From the NCBI GenBank assembly GCA_030428885.1, contig JAUIEJ010000003.1, positions 407,484 to 471,483 on the forward strand: DNA of 64,000 bases. The letters run 5' to 3'. Positions 1 to 8,116 of this stretch are shown here, piece after piece. Position 1 is the first letter of the stretch, and every line of letters starts with the position of its first letter. A program made the position numbers and the translations under genes. The notes under the pieces are model-generated. The model was not told the origin of the DNA and did not search any database. It saw only the letters and a program-made list of their open reading frames with translations. This stretch comes from Gemmatimonadota bacterium. GTDB taxonomy: Bacteria; Gemmatimonadota; Gemmatimonadetes; Longimicrobiales; Gaopeijiaceae.

Positions 1-802
1 CTCGGGACTCATGCGCCTCGCCCTGGAGTACGCCCGGGGGTTCGGCGTGCCCATCGCCGATCACCCCGAGGATCTGGGACTGTCGGCCGGCGGCCAGATG
101 AACGAGGGCGTCATGTCGAGCCGCATGGGGGTGCGGGGCAAACCCAACGCCAGCGAGGACGTCCACATCGTCCGCGATCTCCTGGTGGCCGAGTTCACCC
201 GGGGGCACATCCACCTCCAGCACGTCTCCACCCGGTTCGGGGTCGAGGCGATCCGCCAGGCCAAGGCCCGGGGCGTCCACGTCACCGCCGAGGCCTCGCC
301 CCACCATCTCCTCCTCACCGACGAGGCGGTGGAGGGCTACCGCACCGAGGCGAAGATGAACCCGCCCCTCCGGACCGAGGCCGACCGGGCGGCGGTGATG
401 GAGGGACTCCGGGACGGCACCCTGGACGTCATCGCCACGGATCACGCGCCCCACCACTACGACGAGAAGGAGCAGGCCTTCGACGACGCCCCCAACGGCA
501 TCGTGGGGCTGGAGACGGCGGTGGGCCTGATCCTCACCCACGTGGTGGGGAAGGGGGTGCTCGACCTCCCCACCATGGTGGAGCGCATGAGCACCCAGCC
601 GGCCCGGGCCTTCGGGCTGCCCGGCGGGACCCTGGCCGACGGCGCTCCCGGCGACGTCACCGTGCTGGACCTGGACGCCTCCTGGACCGTGGATCCCGAC
701 GCCTTCGAGTCCCGGAGCCGCAACACGCCCTTCGGGGGTTGGGAGCTCACGGGCCGGGCCGTGATGACGGTGGTGGGCGGCCGGGTGGTCTACGAGGGGT
801 AG
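1..802 (+). CDS. pyrC: Dihydroorotase, C-terminal part (5' end outside window)
   Basis: Third step of de novo pyrimidine synthesis: reversible cyclisation of carbamoyl-aspartate to dihydroorotate, cytoplasmic. The frame is open from base 2, so the true start lies upstream; about 266 residues are visible of a family usually near 425. Amidohydrolase landmarks are present: ADHPED, the metal-ligand region LQHVSTR, ASPHHLLLT, and ATDHAPHH with the catalytic aspartate. The C-terminus is complete, with the composite-domain strand ending in GGRVVYEG. The MNEG and MNPPLR segments match class I (long, AllB/PyrC-type) enzymes. In many bacteria pyrC follows pyrB, which would be just upstream. Confident for family; the missing N-terminus carries the first HxH motif and cannot be checked. 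Confidence 0.93.
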   Translation, partial: SGLMRLALEYARGFGVPIADHPEDLGLSAGGQMNEGVMSSRMGVRGKPNASEDVHIVRDLLVAEFTRGHIHLQHVSTRFGVEAIRQAKARGVHVTAEASPHHLLLTDEAVEGYRTEAKMNPPLRTEADRAAVMEGLRDGTLDVIATDHAPHHYDEKEQAFDDAPNGIVGLETAVGLILTHVVGKGVLDLPTMVERMSTQPARAFGLPGGTLADGAPGDVTVLDLDASWTVDPDAFESRSRNTPFGGWELTGRAVMTVVGGRVVYEG

Positions 803-1047
803 GTGGGCGCGGCCCGGCGCCTTTCCGAACCGCGCGAAGTCGGCACCATCGGTGGGACGGCCGCAGCGGGGCCGATTCGGCCGCCCAGGCCGCATCAACT
901 CGCCACGGGGGCCTTATCCGCCGGAAGTCGCGGCGGATCGGGGGCGCTCTGACACCCTCGAGGCGGCCCGGGGGTGGCGGATGAGCTGTTGTGACGGGTT
1001 GACGCGTCTCCCGCGCCGACAAGCCCCACCCTCCCTACGGACGAACG
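803..1047. other. Non-coding gap between pyrC and rpsT
   Basis: No convincing gene is seen here. It contains a perfect 8-bp stem (ATCCGCCG at 916-923 and CGGCGGAT at 931-938, loop of 7) with no T-run after it, so it is not a good terminator for pyrC. The open frames across this stretch on both strands are arginine/proline-rich and look like composition artefacts. Confidence 0.5.
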
Positions 1048-1048
1048 A

Positions 1049-1079
1049 AAGGGCCCCGGGGGCGAACCCCGGGGCCCTT
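1049..1079 (-). terminator. Intrinsic terminator downstream of rpsT, possibly bidirectional
   Basis: A perfect 13-bp stem (AAGGGCCCCGGGG at 1049-1061 pairing with 1067-1079) with a 5-base loop GCGAA lies about 35 bases past the rpsT stop. In the rpsT direction the stem is followed by TTTCGTTCGT, a short T-rich tail. In the other direction the tail is TTCTCATCTC, so it may also stop transcription coming from pyrC. It is the strongest hairpin noticed in the window. Confidence 0.75.
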
Positions 1080-1113
1080 CTCATCTCACGCTCCGCCCCG
1101 GAGGGCGGGGGAC

Positions 1114-1371
1114 CTACGCCTCGAGGGAGGCGACGTGGCGGGCGAGCTGACCCTTCAGCCGGGCCGCCTTGTTCGGATGCATGAGGCGCTTGGTGGCCGC
1201 GCGGTCCAGGAGGGACACGGCGCGCTGGAACGAGGCGCGGGCCTCCTCGGCGGTCTCGGCCTGACGGACCTTCTTCATGGCGGTCCGGAGGGTCGACCGC
1301 TTCTTGCGGTTCGCCTCGTTGGCCTGGCGGCCCAGGACCATGCGCTTCTTGGAGCTCTTGATGTTCGGCAT
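1114..1371 (-). CDS. rpsT: 30S ribosomal protein S20
   Basis: S20 binds the 5' and 3' minor domains of 16S rRNA in the 30S subunit. The 85-residue product has the typical length and typical N-terminus MPNIKSSKKRM, followed by the helical basic body (RSTLRTAMKKVRQA) and the conserved C-terminal part with RLMHPNKAARLKGQLA. The start is fixed by the family N-terminus. It is monocistronic by appearance: its own promoter lies 60-90 bases upstream and a terminator hairpin follows. No strong Shine-Dalgarno sequence is visible. Confidence 0.97.
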   Translation of the reverse strand: MPNIKSSKKRMVLGRQANEANRKKRSTLRTAMKKVRQAETAEEARASFQRAVSLLDRAATKRLMHPNKAARLKGQLARHVASLEA

Positions 1372-1433
1372 ACGGCGTGTCCGTCGGTCTTCGCTGTCTG
1401 AACCACCCGCAGGCGGGTAGGCGTGAGCCCGAT

Positions 1434-1462
1434 AGTATATCGAGGGTGAGGGCCCAGATCAA
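1434..1462 (-). promoter_or_regulatory. Sigma-70-type promoter of rpsT
   Basis: On the minus strand TTGATC (1462-1457), a 17-base spacer and TATACT (1439-1434) make the best housekeeping-type promoter in the window (4/6 and 5/6 matches to consensus). Expected start of transcription is near 1427, giving a leader of about 56 bases that contains the small inverted repeat ACCCG-CGGGT. The -35 element overlaps the stop codon of the upstream lipoprotein gene (1459-1461), so rpsT is independently transcribed. Confidence 0.7.
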
Positions 1463-2688
1463 CCGCCGGGCAGGCGGTAGCGCACCAGGAAGGGTACGTC
1501 CAACTCGTCGGTCTCCACCCCCCACACGGTGGCGGCGTCGGCGGCCCGCAGGTCGACCCGGGCGGGGGCCGTGACCTCCATCTCCAGGGTGCCCTCGGCC
1601 GAGTACACGTCCCACCGCCCTCCGATACGGCCCCCCGGGCGCTCCCGCCCGACCCACACCCGGCCGTCGCGCCCCACGAAGGCCGCCGACGCCGGGGCGA
1701 GGGTCGGGGGCAGGAACATGCGCTCCCGGAGGGCGTCCTCGCTGGCCCCGTTGTTGGACCAGGCGGCCAGGAGGCTGTCCCGATAGGCCAGATCCACGGG
1801 CACCGGCGTGAACGGGCGGGTCGTGGACCACGCGGTGTCGCCGGAGAGGCCGATCCGGGTCACGCGGTAGGCCGCCGGCTCGTCGGCGGTGGCCACGGGG
1901 CGATCGACCACCACCAACGCGTCGCCCGCGGGCGACGTGGCGAGGAGCGACCCATCACTCCAGGGTTGCCGGAAGATCCCGATGCTCCGGATCTCGCCTC
2001 CCGCCGTCTGGGCGATGATCACCCGGTTGCGCACGCCCCGCGTCGTGGCGATCACGTCGCCGGCTCCCCCTTCCCGGGTCGTGTGCAGGACCGGATCGAT
2101 CCCGTCGACCGGGGCCGCGGGGTCCATGAGGGTCTGGGCGCCGGGCCCGGTGCTGAAGACGGCGCCTCCGGGGACCAGGGCGGTGAGTTCGCTCGATCGT
2201 TCGTCGGCCGGGTCGAGATCGACCAGGCCCCTCTGGTCGGCGCCGACCGTCGCGGCGGGCAGCGGGGCGTTTCCTCGCTCGCTGCCGTCGGGCCCGTAGA
2301 ACGTCGCACGGCGGTTGCGGTTGTCGGTGACCCAGAGCGAGTCCCCCACCCACCCCAGCAGGGACACCATGGCGAATTCCCCCGGCCCCTCTCCCAGACC
2401 ACCGACCCGGTGGCGCAGAACTCCGTCGCTCCCGACGGCGATCACCTCTCCGTCCTGGGACTGAGCCGCCCACAGCGACCCGTCGTCGGCCAGGGCCACG
2501 GGGCCCACGGGCACCAGGGCATCGGGACCGTCGAGACTGCCGAAGCGCAGGTCGGGCGCCGACAGCTCCACGGTCTGCACCTCACCGTCCGGGTCGGACG
2601 AGCCGTCGCCCTCGCATCCGGCGACCAGGAAGCCGACCAGCAGGGGTGCGCAGCGTCGAAGCAGGGGGGAGGGGAAGGGGGTCCGCAT
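1459..2688 (-). CDS. Predicted lipoprotein with beta-propeller (NHL/6-bladed type) repeats
   Basis: Product of 409 residues. The N-terminus MRTPFPSPLLRRCAPLLVG is basic then hydrophobic and ends in a lipobox LVAGC with the acylated Cys near residue 23, so it should be anchored to the outer or inner membrane and face the periplasm. The body shows repeated blade-like strands such as LADDGSLWAAQ, GDSLWVTDNRNRR, RNRVIIAQ and GRDGRVWVGRER, typical of NHL/YVTN-like propellers. Propellers of this kind usually bind proteins or glycans; no catalytic motif is visible. The start chosen at 2688 gives a proper signal peptide; the frame stays open far upstream on the antisense of the M50 gene, which is not credible coding. 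An inverted repeat at 2715-2730 lies just upstream and may be regulatory. Confidence 0.75.
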   Translation of the reverse strand: MRTPFPSPLLRRCAPLLVGFLVAGCEGDGSSDPDGEVQTVELSAPDLRFGSLDGPDALVPVGPVALADDGSLWAAQSQDGEVIAVGSDGVLRHRVGGLGEGPGEFAMVSLLGWVGDSLWVTDNRNRRATFYGPDGSERGNAPLPAATVGADQRGLVDLDPADERSSELTALVPGGAVFSTGPGAQTLMDPAAPVDGIDPVLHTTREGGAGDVIATTRGVRNRVIIAQTAGGEIRSIGIFRQPWSDGSLLATSPAGDALVVVDRPVATADEPAAYRVTRIGLSGDTAWSTTRPFTPVPVDLAYRDSLLAAWSNNGASEDALRERMFLPPTLAPASAAFVGRDGRVWVGRERPGGRIGGRWDVYSAEGTLEMEVTAPARVDLRAADAATVWGVETDELDVPFLVRYRLPGG

Positions 2689-2714
2689 GCCGGGTCCGGG
2701 GTCGGGGAGCGTGA

Positions 2715-2730
2715 TACGAAGACGTTCGTA
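2715..2730. promoter_or_regulatory. Inverted repeat TACGAA-GACG-TTCGTA, candidate operator
   Basis: Perfect 6-bp arms around a 4-base centre, in a locally AT-rich patch between the divergently transcribed propeller lipoprotein (start 2688) and the M50 protease (start 2821). Its position 27-42 bases upstream of the lipoprotein start suits an operator or promoter-overlapping site. No protein is known to bind it. Confidence 0.35.
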
Positions 2731-2782
2731 AAAAGGGGCGCCCGACGCAAGGCCGAGGGGGGGCGTCGGGGCCGGAGAGGGG

Positions 2783-2811
2783 TGGCCCCGATCCCGGGGC
2801 TCCGGTAGCTT
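2783..2811 (+). promoter_or_regulatory. Candidate promoter of the M50/scpAB operon, near-leaderless
   Basis: TAGCTT at 2806-2811 fits a TANNNT -10 element, with TGGCCC 17 bases upstream as a poor -35. Transcription would begin near 2818, three bases before the ATG at 2821, which has no Shine-Dalgarno sequence. The same TAGCTTTC string sits just upstream of the M1 peptidase start at 34444. Confidence 0.4.
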
Positions 2812-2820
2812 TCGAGACTC

Positions 2821-3447
2821 ATGGTCTTCGCCCTCTTCGTCCCGATTCTGCTGGCCTCCGTGGTGCTCCACGAGGTGGCCCACGCCTGGCAGGCGCGCCG
2901 CGAGGGCGACCCCACGGCCGATCGCCTGGGGCGCATCACGTTGAATCCGCTGCCCCATCTCGACCTCATGGGATCGCTCATCGTCCCGGCGATCCTGTAC
3001 TCCATGGGAGGGCTGATCTTCGGGTGGGCGAAGCCGGTGCCCGTGGACCCCCGGAACTTCCGCTCCCACCCCTGGAGCGACATCCGGGTGTCGCTGGCGG
3101 GCATCGTGTCCAACCTCGGCCTGGCCGCCCTCCTGACCCTTCTGGCGGGTCCGCTCCTGGCCCTGGGGGCCACCGGCACGGTGCGCACGGCGCTGGGCTA
3201 CGGGATCTACCTGAACCTGATCCTGGCCTTCTTCAACCTGATCCCCATTCCGCCCCTGGACGGGTCCCACGTGGTGGCCCACCTCCTGCCCCCCGGCGCC
3301 GCCCGCCGGTACCGGGAGGTGGGGCGGTACGGAATCGTGGTGCTCATGGCCCTGGTGTTCTTCTTTCCCGGCGCCCTCTCCGTGCTCCTGACCCCCGTGG
3401 ACTGGACCATGGGACTCGTCGATCACTGGATTCGCCTGTGGCGCTGA
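2821..3447 (+). CDS. Site-2 protease family (M50) membrane metalloprotease
   Basis: Intramembrane zinc protease-like protein of 208 residues, almost wholly hydrophobic with about five to six membrane segments. The zinc motif HEVAH is at residues 17-21 in the first segment and the distal motif NLIPIPPLDGSH at 139-150 supplies the third ligand (Asp 147). This short form without PDZ domain belongs to the SREBP/site-2 protease relatives often found next to scpAB in bacteria. Substrate unknown. It overlaps nothing upstream and its last bases run close to scpA, whose start lies 53 bases past its stop, so the two are probably co-transcribed. No ribosome-binding site precedes the ATG, and a -10-like TAGCTT ends 9 bases before it. 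Confidence 0.9.
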   Translation: MVFALFVPILLASVVLHEVAHAWQARREGDPTADRLGRITLNPLPHLDLMGSLIVPAILYSMGGLIFGWAKPVPVDPRNFRSHPWSDIRVSLAGIVSNLGLAALLTLLAGPLLALGATGTVRTALGYGIYLNLILAFFNLIPIPPLDGSHVVAHLLPPGAARRYREVGRYGIVVLMALVFFFPGALSVLLTPVDWTMGLVDHWIRLWR

Positions 3448-3485
3448 ACGCCGCCCGGGTCGGATCGGGAAGCCTCTTCATTCCG

Positions 3486-3493
3486 AAGGAGGG
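3486..3493 (+). promoter_or_regulatory. Ribosome-binding site that fixes the scpA start
   Basis: AAGGAGGG is followed by a 7-base spacer and then two tandem GTG codons (3501 and 3504). This near-perfect Shine-Dalgarno favours a GTG start at 3501 over an upstream GTG at 3438 that would overlap the M50 gene, and gives a protein beginning like known ScpA proteins. Confidence 0.8.
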
Positions 3494-3500
3494 CTTCCTG

Positions 3501-4328
3501 GTGGTGGATCTGGAGCGGTTCCAGGGTCCGCTGGATCTGCTGCTCCACCTGATCCGGACCCAGGACATCGACATCTTCGACATTCCCATTTCGAAGATCA
3601 CCAGCCAGTTCCTGGAGGCGGTGAAGGGCATCGAAGCGGGGCAGCTCGATCACGCCGGCGAGTTCCTGGAGACGGCGGCGAGCCTGGTGCGCATCAAGGC
3701 CCAGATGCTCCTGCCGCGCCACGGCGAGGACGAGGACCAGGACCCCCGGGCCGAACTGGTGCGGCGGCTGCTGGAATACGAACAGATCCGGGAGATCTCG
3801 GAACGACTCTCGGTAGCCGAGACGGAGCGGAGCCGACGGTTCGGAAAGGGCTACGTCCCGCCCCGGCCCCGGCCCGACCTCACCGACGCCCCGCTGGAGA
3901 CCACCTGGGACGAGGTGATGAAGGCGGCGCTGGGGGTGGAGCTCCCCGAGGCCCACGACCGGGGCCACCGGGTGACCCTCCGGGCCGTGGCCATGGAAGA
4001 CAAGGTCGAGTTGATCCTGGCCACCCTGAAAGAGGCGGCTCGGGTGGAGTTCAGCCGGCTGCTGAAGGGCATCGGCGGCATCGAGGCCCGCATGCACGGG
4101 GTCATGACGCTCCTGGCGTCGCTGGAGCTGACCCGCCGGCGCTGGCTCTTCATGCGCCAGGTCTCGCCCTTCACCGAGTTGTGGCTCTACAAGCGGGACG
4201 AGGAGGAGGACGACGACGGCGCCGCCGCGGCCCGGGAGGCCCAGGGGCCCGAGGCGGTGCAGGAAGAGGCGTTCCGGCCCGACGACGAGGCCGCGCCCCA
4301 CGACGAACCGGGAGAGGAGACGGCGTGA
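3501..4328 (+). CDS. scpA: Segregation and condensation protein A
   Basis: Kleisin subunit that bridges the two Smc heads in the bacterial condensin complex with ScpB; needed for chromosome compaction and segregation. With the GTG at 3501 the product is 275 residues and begins VVDLERFQGPLDLLLHLI, matching the classic ScpA N-terminal Smc-neck-binding helix. The middle has the family features LDHAGEFLETAASLVRIKAQ and RRLLEYEQIR. The C-terminal winged helix follows (TLLASLELTRRR ... FTELWLYK). The final 45 residues are an acidic low-complexity tail. The stop overlaps the scpB start by four bases (GTGA), so the two subunits are translationally coupled. Confidence 0.95.
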   Translation: MVDLERFQGPLDLLLHLIRTQDIDIFDIPISKITSQFLEAVKGIEAGQLDHAGEFLETAASLVRIKAQMLLPRHGEDEDQDPRAELVRRLLEYEQIREISERLSVAETERSRRFGKGYVPPRPRPDLTDAPLETTWDEVMKAALGVELPEAHDRGHRVTLRAVAMEDKVELILATLKEAARVEFSRLLKGIGGIEARMHGVMTLLASLELTRRRWLFMRQVSPFTELWLYKRDEEEDDDGAAAAREAQGPEAVQEEAFRPDDEAAPHDEPGEETA

Positions 4329-5035
4329 ACGCCAGTCAGATCGTCGAGGCGATCCTGTTCGCCAGCGACGCCCCCCTGAAGGCCGAGGAGATCGCTCGGG
4401 CCGACGAGGGCCTCGACGAAGATCGGGTCGAGGAGGCCCTGGAGACGCTTCGCCGTCACTACGACGAGGCGGAGCGGGCCTTCCAGGTGGTGGAGGTGGC
4501 CGAGGGCTACCAGCTCCTGACCCGTCCGGACTTCGCGCCGTATCTGGAGCGCTTCGACACGGTGCCCCGGCCGTCGCGCCTGTCGGGACCCGCCCTGGAG
4601 ACCCTGGCCATCGTGGCCTATCGCCAGCCCATCGGCCGGGTGGAGGTGGAGTACATCCGCGGCGTGAGTTCGTCGGGCGTGCTCCGGAGCCTGCAGGATC
4701 GGGCCCTCATCGAGGTGGTGGGCCGGGGCGAGGGCCTCGGGCGCCCCCTCCTGTATGGGACCACGGCGCGGTTCCTCGAACACTTCGGGTTCTCGACGCT
4801 CGAGGAACTGCCTCGACCCGACGAGCTGCCCATCGTGCTTCGGGAACGGATCCCCCTGGGCGACGACGATCCCGACGACGAGGACCCGGGGCTCCAGCCC
4901 CAGCTCGATCTGGGGGGCGGCGAGCCGGCCGACGAAGGGGACGGCGCCGAGGCCGATGGGGCCGGCGACGTCGCCGTCCAGGACGAGGCCGCCGATCTCG
5001 ACGAGGAGGTCCCGGCGGGAGAGAGCCGGGGGTGA
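4325..5035 (+). CDS. scpB: Segregation and condensation protein B
   Basis: Winged-helix partner of ScpA in the Smc condensin. 236 residues; the first 170 show the two winged-helix domains with the family signature GPALETLAIVAYRQPIGRVE and the RGVSSSGVLRSLQDRALIE segment. The last 50 or so residues are an Asp/Glu-rich tail, longer than in most ScpB proteins and mirroring the acidic tail of ScpA here. GTG start within the GTGA overlap with scpA, preceded by a GAGAGGAG ribosome-binding site. Its own stop overlaps the next gene by GTGA too. Confidence 0.95.
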   Translation: MNASQIVEAILFASDAPLKAEEIARADEGLDEDRVEEALETLRRHYDEAERAFQVVEVAEGYQLLTRPDFAPYLERFDTVPRPSRLSGPALETLAIVAYRQPIGRVEVEYIRGVSSSGVLRSLQDRALIEVVGRGEGLGRPLLYGTTARFLEHFGFSTLEELPRPDELPIVLRERIPLGDDDPDDEDPGLQPQLDLGGGEPADEGDGAEADGAGDVAVQDEAADLDEEVPAGESRG

Positions 5036-5775
5036 GCGAGGCCATGCGGGTCCAGAAGTTCCTCTCCCGCTCGGGGGTGGCGTCGCGCCGGGAGGCCGAG
5101 GCCCTCATGCTCCAGGGGCGGGTTCGGGTCAACGGGGCCGTCTGCACCGAACTGGGCACCCGGGTGGATCCCACCGTGGATCGGGTGGAGCTGGACGGCC
5201 GGGCCGTGGAGCCCGAGGCGTTTCGGGACATCGCCTTCCACAAACCCCTGGGGGTGATCACCACCCGGGCCGATCCTCGGGGTCGGCCCACCGTGTACGA
5301 TCACCTCCCGCCCGAGATGGAGTCCCTCAAGTACATCGGGCGACTGGACATGGATACCAGCGGCCTCCTGCTCCTCTCGAACCGGGGGGATCTGGTGCAT
5401 CGCCTGACCCACCCCTCCTTCGAGGTGGAGCGGGAGTACGAGGCCCGGGTGCAGGGGGTGCCGTCGGCCGCCACGCGGGAGCGACTGACCCGGGGGGTGA
5501 GCCTGGACGACGGCCCCGCCCGGGCCCGGCGGGTGGAGGTGGTGCGCCGGAAGGGCGACGAGGCGGTGGTGCGGCTGGTCCTCACCGAGGGGCGCAATCG
5601 GGAGGTCCGCCGCCTCATGGAGGCCGTGGGACACCCGGTGGTGGCGCTCCGGCGGGTCCGGTTCGGTCCCCTCGCCCTGGGGGGGCTCCCCGAGGGCCGC
5701 TGGCGGGCGTTGGACGCCCGGGAACTGCGGGCGCTCCAGGCGGCCGCCCCGGCGCCCCGCGACCGAGACCAATGA
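5032..5775 (+). CDS. rluB: Pseudouridine synthase, RluB/RsuA family
   Basis: Converts a specific uridine of large- or small-subunit rRNA to pseudouridine; RluB acts at 23S position 2605. 247 residues. An S4 RNA-binding domain occupies about residues 5-50 (RVQKFLSRSGVASRREAE), then the catalytic domain with GRLDMDTSGLLLLSNRGDL, where Asp 106 is the expected nucleophile, and the RsuA-type C-terminal motif EGRNREVRRLMEAVGHPV. The scpA-scpB-rluB order is a common bacterial arrangement, which supports RluB rather than RsuA or RluE. GTG start in a GTGA overlap with scpB. Confidence 0.92.
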   Translation: MSEAMRVQKFLSRSGVASRREAEALMLQGRVRVNGAVCTELGTRVDPTVDRVELDGRAVEPEAFRDIAFHKPLGVITTRADPRGRPTVYDHLPPEMESLKYIGRLDMDTSGLLLLSNRGDLVHRLTHPSFEVEREYEARVQGVPSAATRERLTRGVSLDDGPARARRVEVVRRKGDEAVVRLVLTEGRNREVRRLMEAVGHPVVALRRVRFGPLALGGLPEGRWRALDARELRALQAAAPAPRDRDQ

Positions 5776-5815
5776 CGATCGAGCCCCGGTACGTCCGGGT
5801 CATGGAGGTGGAGAG

Positions 5816-7474
5816 ATGGAGTTGAGGGATCGCAGCGTCCTGGTGTTGGGAGGGGCCGGCCTCGTGGGACTCGCCGTGGCCCGGCGCGTCCTGGATCACG
5901 AGCCGCGCCGGCTGATTCTCTCGTCGTTGCGCGACTGGGAAGCCGAGGGCGCACGGGACGAGCTGGTGCGGGAGTACCCCGGGGCCGCCGGCGTGGTGGA
6001 GGCCCGGGCCGGCGACCTCTTCGTGCCCGACGCCCTGAAGGACCGTCCCCGGGCCGAGGTTCTGGGCGATGCGGCGGCTCGCCGCCAACTCGTGGACGAG
6101 GTCTACGGGGAGCTCACACTCGAGGTGCTGGAACGTTCGGCGCTGGGACGGCTCCTCCTGGGGGAACGCCCCGACGTCATCGTGGACTGCATCAACACCG
6201 CGGGCGCCCTGGCCTATCGCAACGCCTTCGCCTCGGCCCAGGAGCTGCGGGACCGGGCCGAGGCGGGAGAGGCCGATGCCGAGGCGGTGGAACGCCATCT
6301 GGCCACCCTCTACCTGCCCCAGTTGATCCGCCACGTCCAGGTGGCCCTGGAGGGCATGAAACGGGCGGGCACGGCCATCTACGTGAAGGTGGGCACCGCC
6401 GGCACCGGAGGGATGGGGCTGAACATTCCCTTCACCCACTCCGAGGAGCGGCCGAGTCGGGTGCTCCTGGCCAAGTCGTCCCTGGCCGGGGCCCACACCC
6501 TCCTTCTCTACCTCATGGCCCGCACCCCCGGCGCCCCGGCGGTGAAGGAGATCAAGCCCACCGCGGCCATCTCCTGGAAGTCCATCGGGGTGGGACCGGT
6601 GATGCGGGGCGGGCGCCCCATGGCCCGGAGCGACGCCCGGCGCCCTCTGGGGCTCGACGAGGCGTTCGGCGAGGGGGCCGCGGACGGCTGGTCGGAGGTG
6701 GAGGGCCCCCTGGAGGGGGTGTTCCTGGACGCCGGCGAGAACGGGCTCTTCAGTCCGCCCGAATTCGAGACCCTCACGGCCCTGGGCCTCATGGAGTTCG
6801 TCACCCCGGAGGAGATCGCCGAAAACGTGGTGCGGGAGATCCGGGCCCACCCCACGGGCAAGGACGTGGTGGCGGCGCTGGACGCGGCCACCCTGGGGCC
6901 CACCTACCGGGCCGGCGTGCTCCGGAGCCGGGTGCTGGACCACATGGACGCCCTCCAGCGCGAGCACGGCCACGCCTCGGTGGCGTACGAGATGCTCGGC
7001 CCGCCCCGCCTGTCGAAGCTTCTCTTCGAGGCCGACCTGGTGCGACGCCTCCATCCCACCCTGGACGAGGCGGCGGCCCTGGATCCCGAGACCACGGCCC
7101 GGGACGCCGCCGCCCTCGTGGACGCCGACGACGATCTCCGGCGCCGGATCCTCTCCATCGGCCTCCCCATCCTCCTGCCGTCGGGGGATCGGCTGCTCCG
7201 GGGCGCCCTGGTGAAGGTGCCCCCCGAGCCGGGCCTGCCGCCGGACCACCCCCGGGTGGTGGACGCCGGATGGGTGGATCTGCGTCCCGCCAACTTCACC
7301 CGCTGGCGGGACCGCTGCGCCACCCTCCGGGACGAAATCGCCGGCCGGCCCGGGCTGGACCAGGGTTCCCGGGCGGACCACGACCACGGCGACGAGACCG
7401 GGGCCGTGCGCCCGGGGCGCCTCGCCGCCTGGATCTTCCGTCACGAGGACCGCGGGGAGCGAATCAAACGATGA
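5816..7474 (+). CDS. Large Rossmann-fold (SDR/epimerase-like) protein of unknown function
   Basis: 552 residues, cytoplasmic. The N-terminus has a dinucleotide-binding loop GGAGLVG at residues 12-18 after a beta-strand (SVLVLGG), as in NAD(P)-dependent epimerases and short-chain dehydrogenases. The chain is about twice the usual SDR length and has no clear YxxxK catalytic pair at the usual place. Conserved-looking stretches are [15 protein letters not shown] and [21 protein letters not shown] do not recognise a characterised family. Strong ribosome-binding site GGAGGTGGAG precedes the ATG. It overlaps upp by ATGA, so it is co-translated with uracil salvage and may follow on from the scp/rlu operon 40 bases upstream. 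A nucleotide- or sugar-related reaction is a guess from the neighbour only. Confidence 0.7.
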   Translation: MELRDRSVLVLGGAGLVGLAVARRVLDHEPRRLILSSLRDWEAEGARDELVREYPGAAGVVEARAGDLFVPDALKDRPRAEVLGDAAARRQLVDEVYGELTLEVLERSALGRLLLGERPDVIVDCINTAGALAYRNAFASAQELRDRAEAGEADAEAVERHLATLYLPQLIRHVQVALEGMKRAGTAIYVKVGTAGTGGMGLNIPFTHSEERPSRVLLAKSSLAGAHTLLLYLMARTPGAPAVKEIKPTAAISWKSIGVGPVMRGGRPMARSDARRPLGLDEAFGEGAADGWSEVEGPLEGVFLDAGENGLFSPPEFETLTALGLMEFVTPEEIAENVVREIRAHPTGKDVVAALDAATLGPTYRAGVLRSRVLDHMDALQREHGHASVAYEMLGPPRLSKLLFEADLVRRLHPTLDEAAALDPETTARDAAALVDADDDLRRRILSIGLPILLPSGDRLLRGALVKVPPEPGLPPDHPRVVDAGWVDLRPANFTRWRDRCATLRDEIAGRPGLDQGSRADHDHGDETGAVRPGRLAAWIFRHEDRGERIKR

Positions 7475-8106
7475 ACCATCCCAACCTCCAGGTCGTGGAT
7501 CACCCCCTGATCCTGCACAAGCTCTCCTACCTCCGGGCCCGGACCACGCCCACCAAGGAGTTCAAGGAACTGGTCGACGAGATCGCCATGCTCATGGTGT
7601 TCGAGGCGACCCGGGATCTGGTGACCGAGGAGGTGGAGATCCAGACCCCCCTGGAGAAGACCACGGCCCGGCGGATCCGGGGCAAGAAGCTGGTGCTGGT
7701 GCCCATCCTCCGGGCGGGGCTGGGCATGGTGGAGGGGGTGCTGTCCCTGATTCCCGGCGCCCGGGTGGGGCACGTGGGCCTCTACCGCGACGAGGAGTCG
7801 CTGGAGCCCGTGGAGTACTACTTCAAGATCCCTCCCCAGCCCAAAGGGCGGGACTTCCTGGTCCTGGACCCCATGCTGGCCACCGGGGGATCGGCGTCGG
7901 CGGCGGTGGCGGGGCTGAAGCGCCGGGGGGCGACGTCCATCCGGTTCCTCTGCCTGGTGGCGGCGCCCGAGGGCGTGGACCGCATGTATCGCGACCACCC
8001 CGACGTCCCCGTCCTCACCGCGGCCCTGGACCGGGAGCTCAACGACCACGGCTACATCATGCCCGGGCTGGGCGACGCCGGCGACCGGTTGTTCGGAACC
8101 CGGTAG
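7471..8106 (+). CDS. upp: Uracil phosphoribosyltransferase
   Basis: Salvages uracil: uracil + PRPP to UMP + pyrophosphate, cytoplasmic. 211 residues, normal for the family. Begins [20 protein letters not shown], has the [15 protein letters not shown] substrate segment, and the PRPP-binding loop [10 protein letters not shown] at residues 133-142. The C-terminal [17 protein letters not shown] matches the uracil-binding flexible region. ATG start within an ATGA overlap with the Rossmann protein. Converges with the potassium operon, only 10 bases separating the two stops. Confidence 0.97.
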   Translation: MNHPNLQVVDHPLILHKLSYLRARTTPTKEFKELVDEIAMLMVFEATRDLVTEEVEIQTPLEKTTARRIRGKKLVLVPILRAGLGMVEGVLSLIPGARVGHVGLYRDEESLEPVEYYFKIPPQPKGRDFLVLDPMLATGGSASAAVAGLKRRGATSIRFLCLVAAPEGVDRMYRDHPDVPVLTAALDRELNDHGYIMPGLGDAGDRLFGTR

Positions 8107-8116
8107 GGGCGGGCGT

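Noticed and set aside
852..1184. Plus-strand open frame between pyrC and rpsT
   Set aside because: Arg/Pro-rich, no ribosome-binding site, runs through the terminator hairpin and into rpsT.
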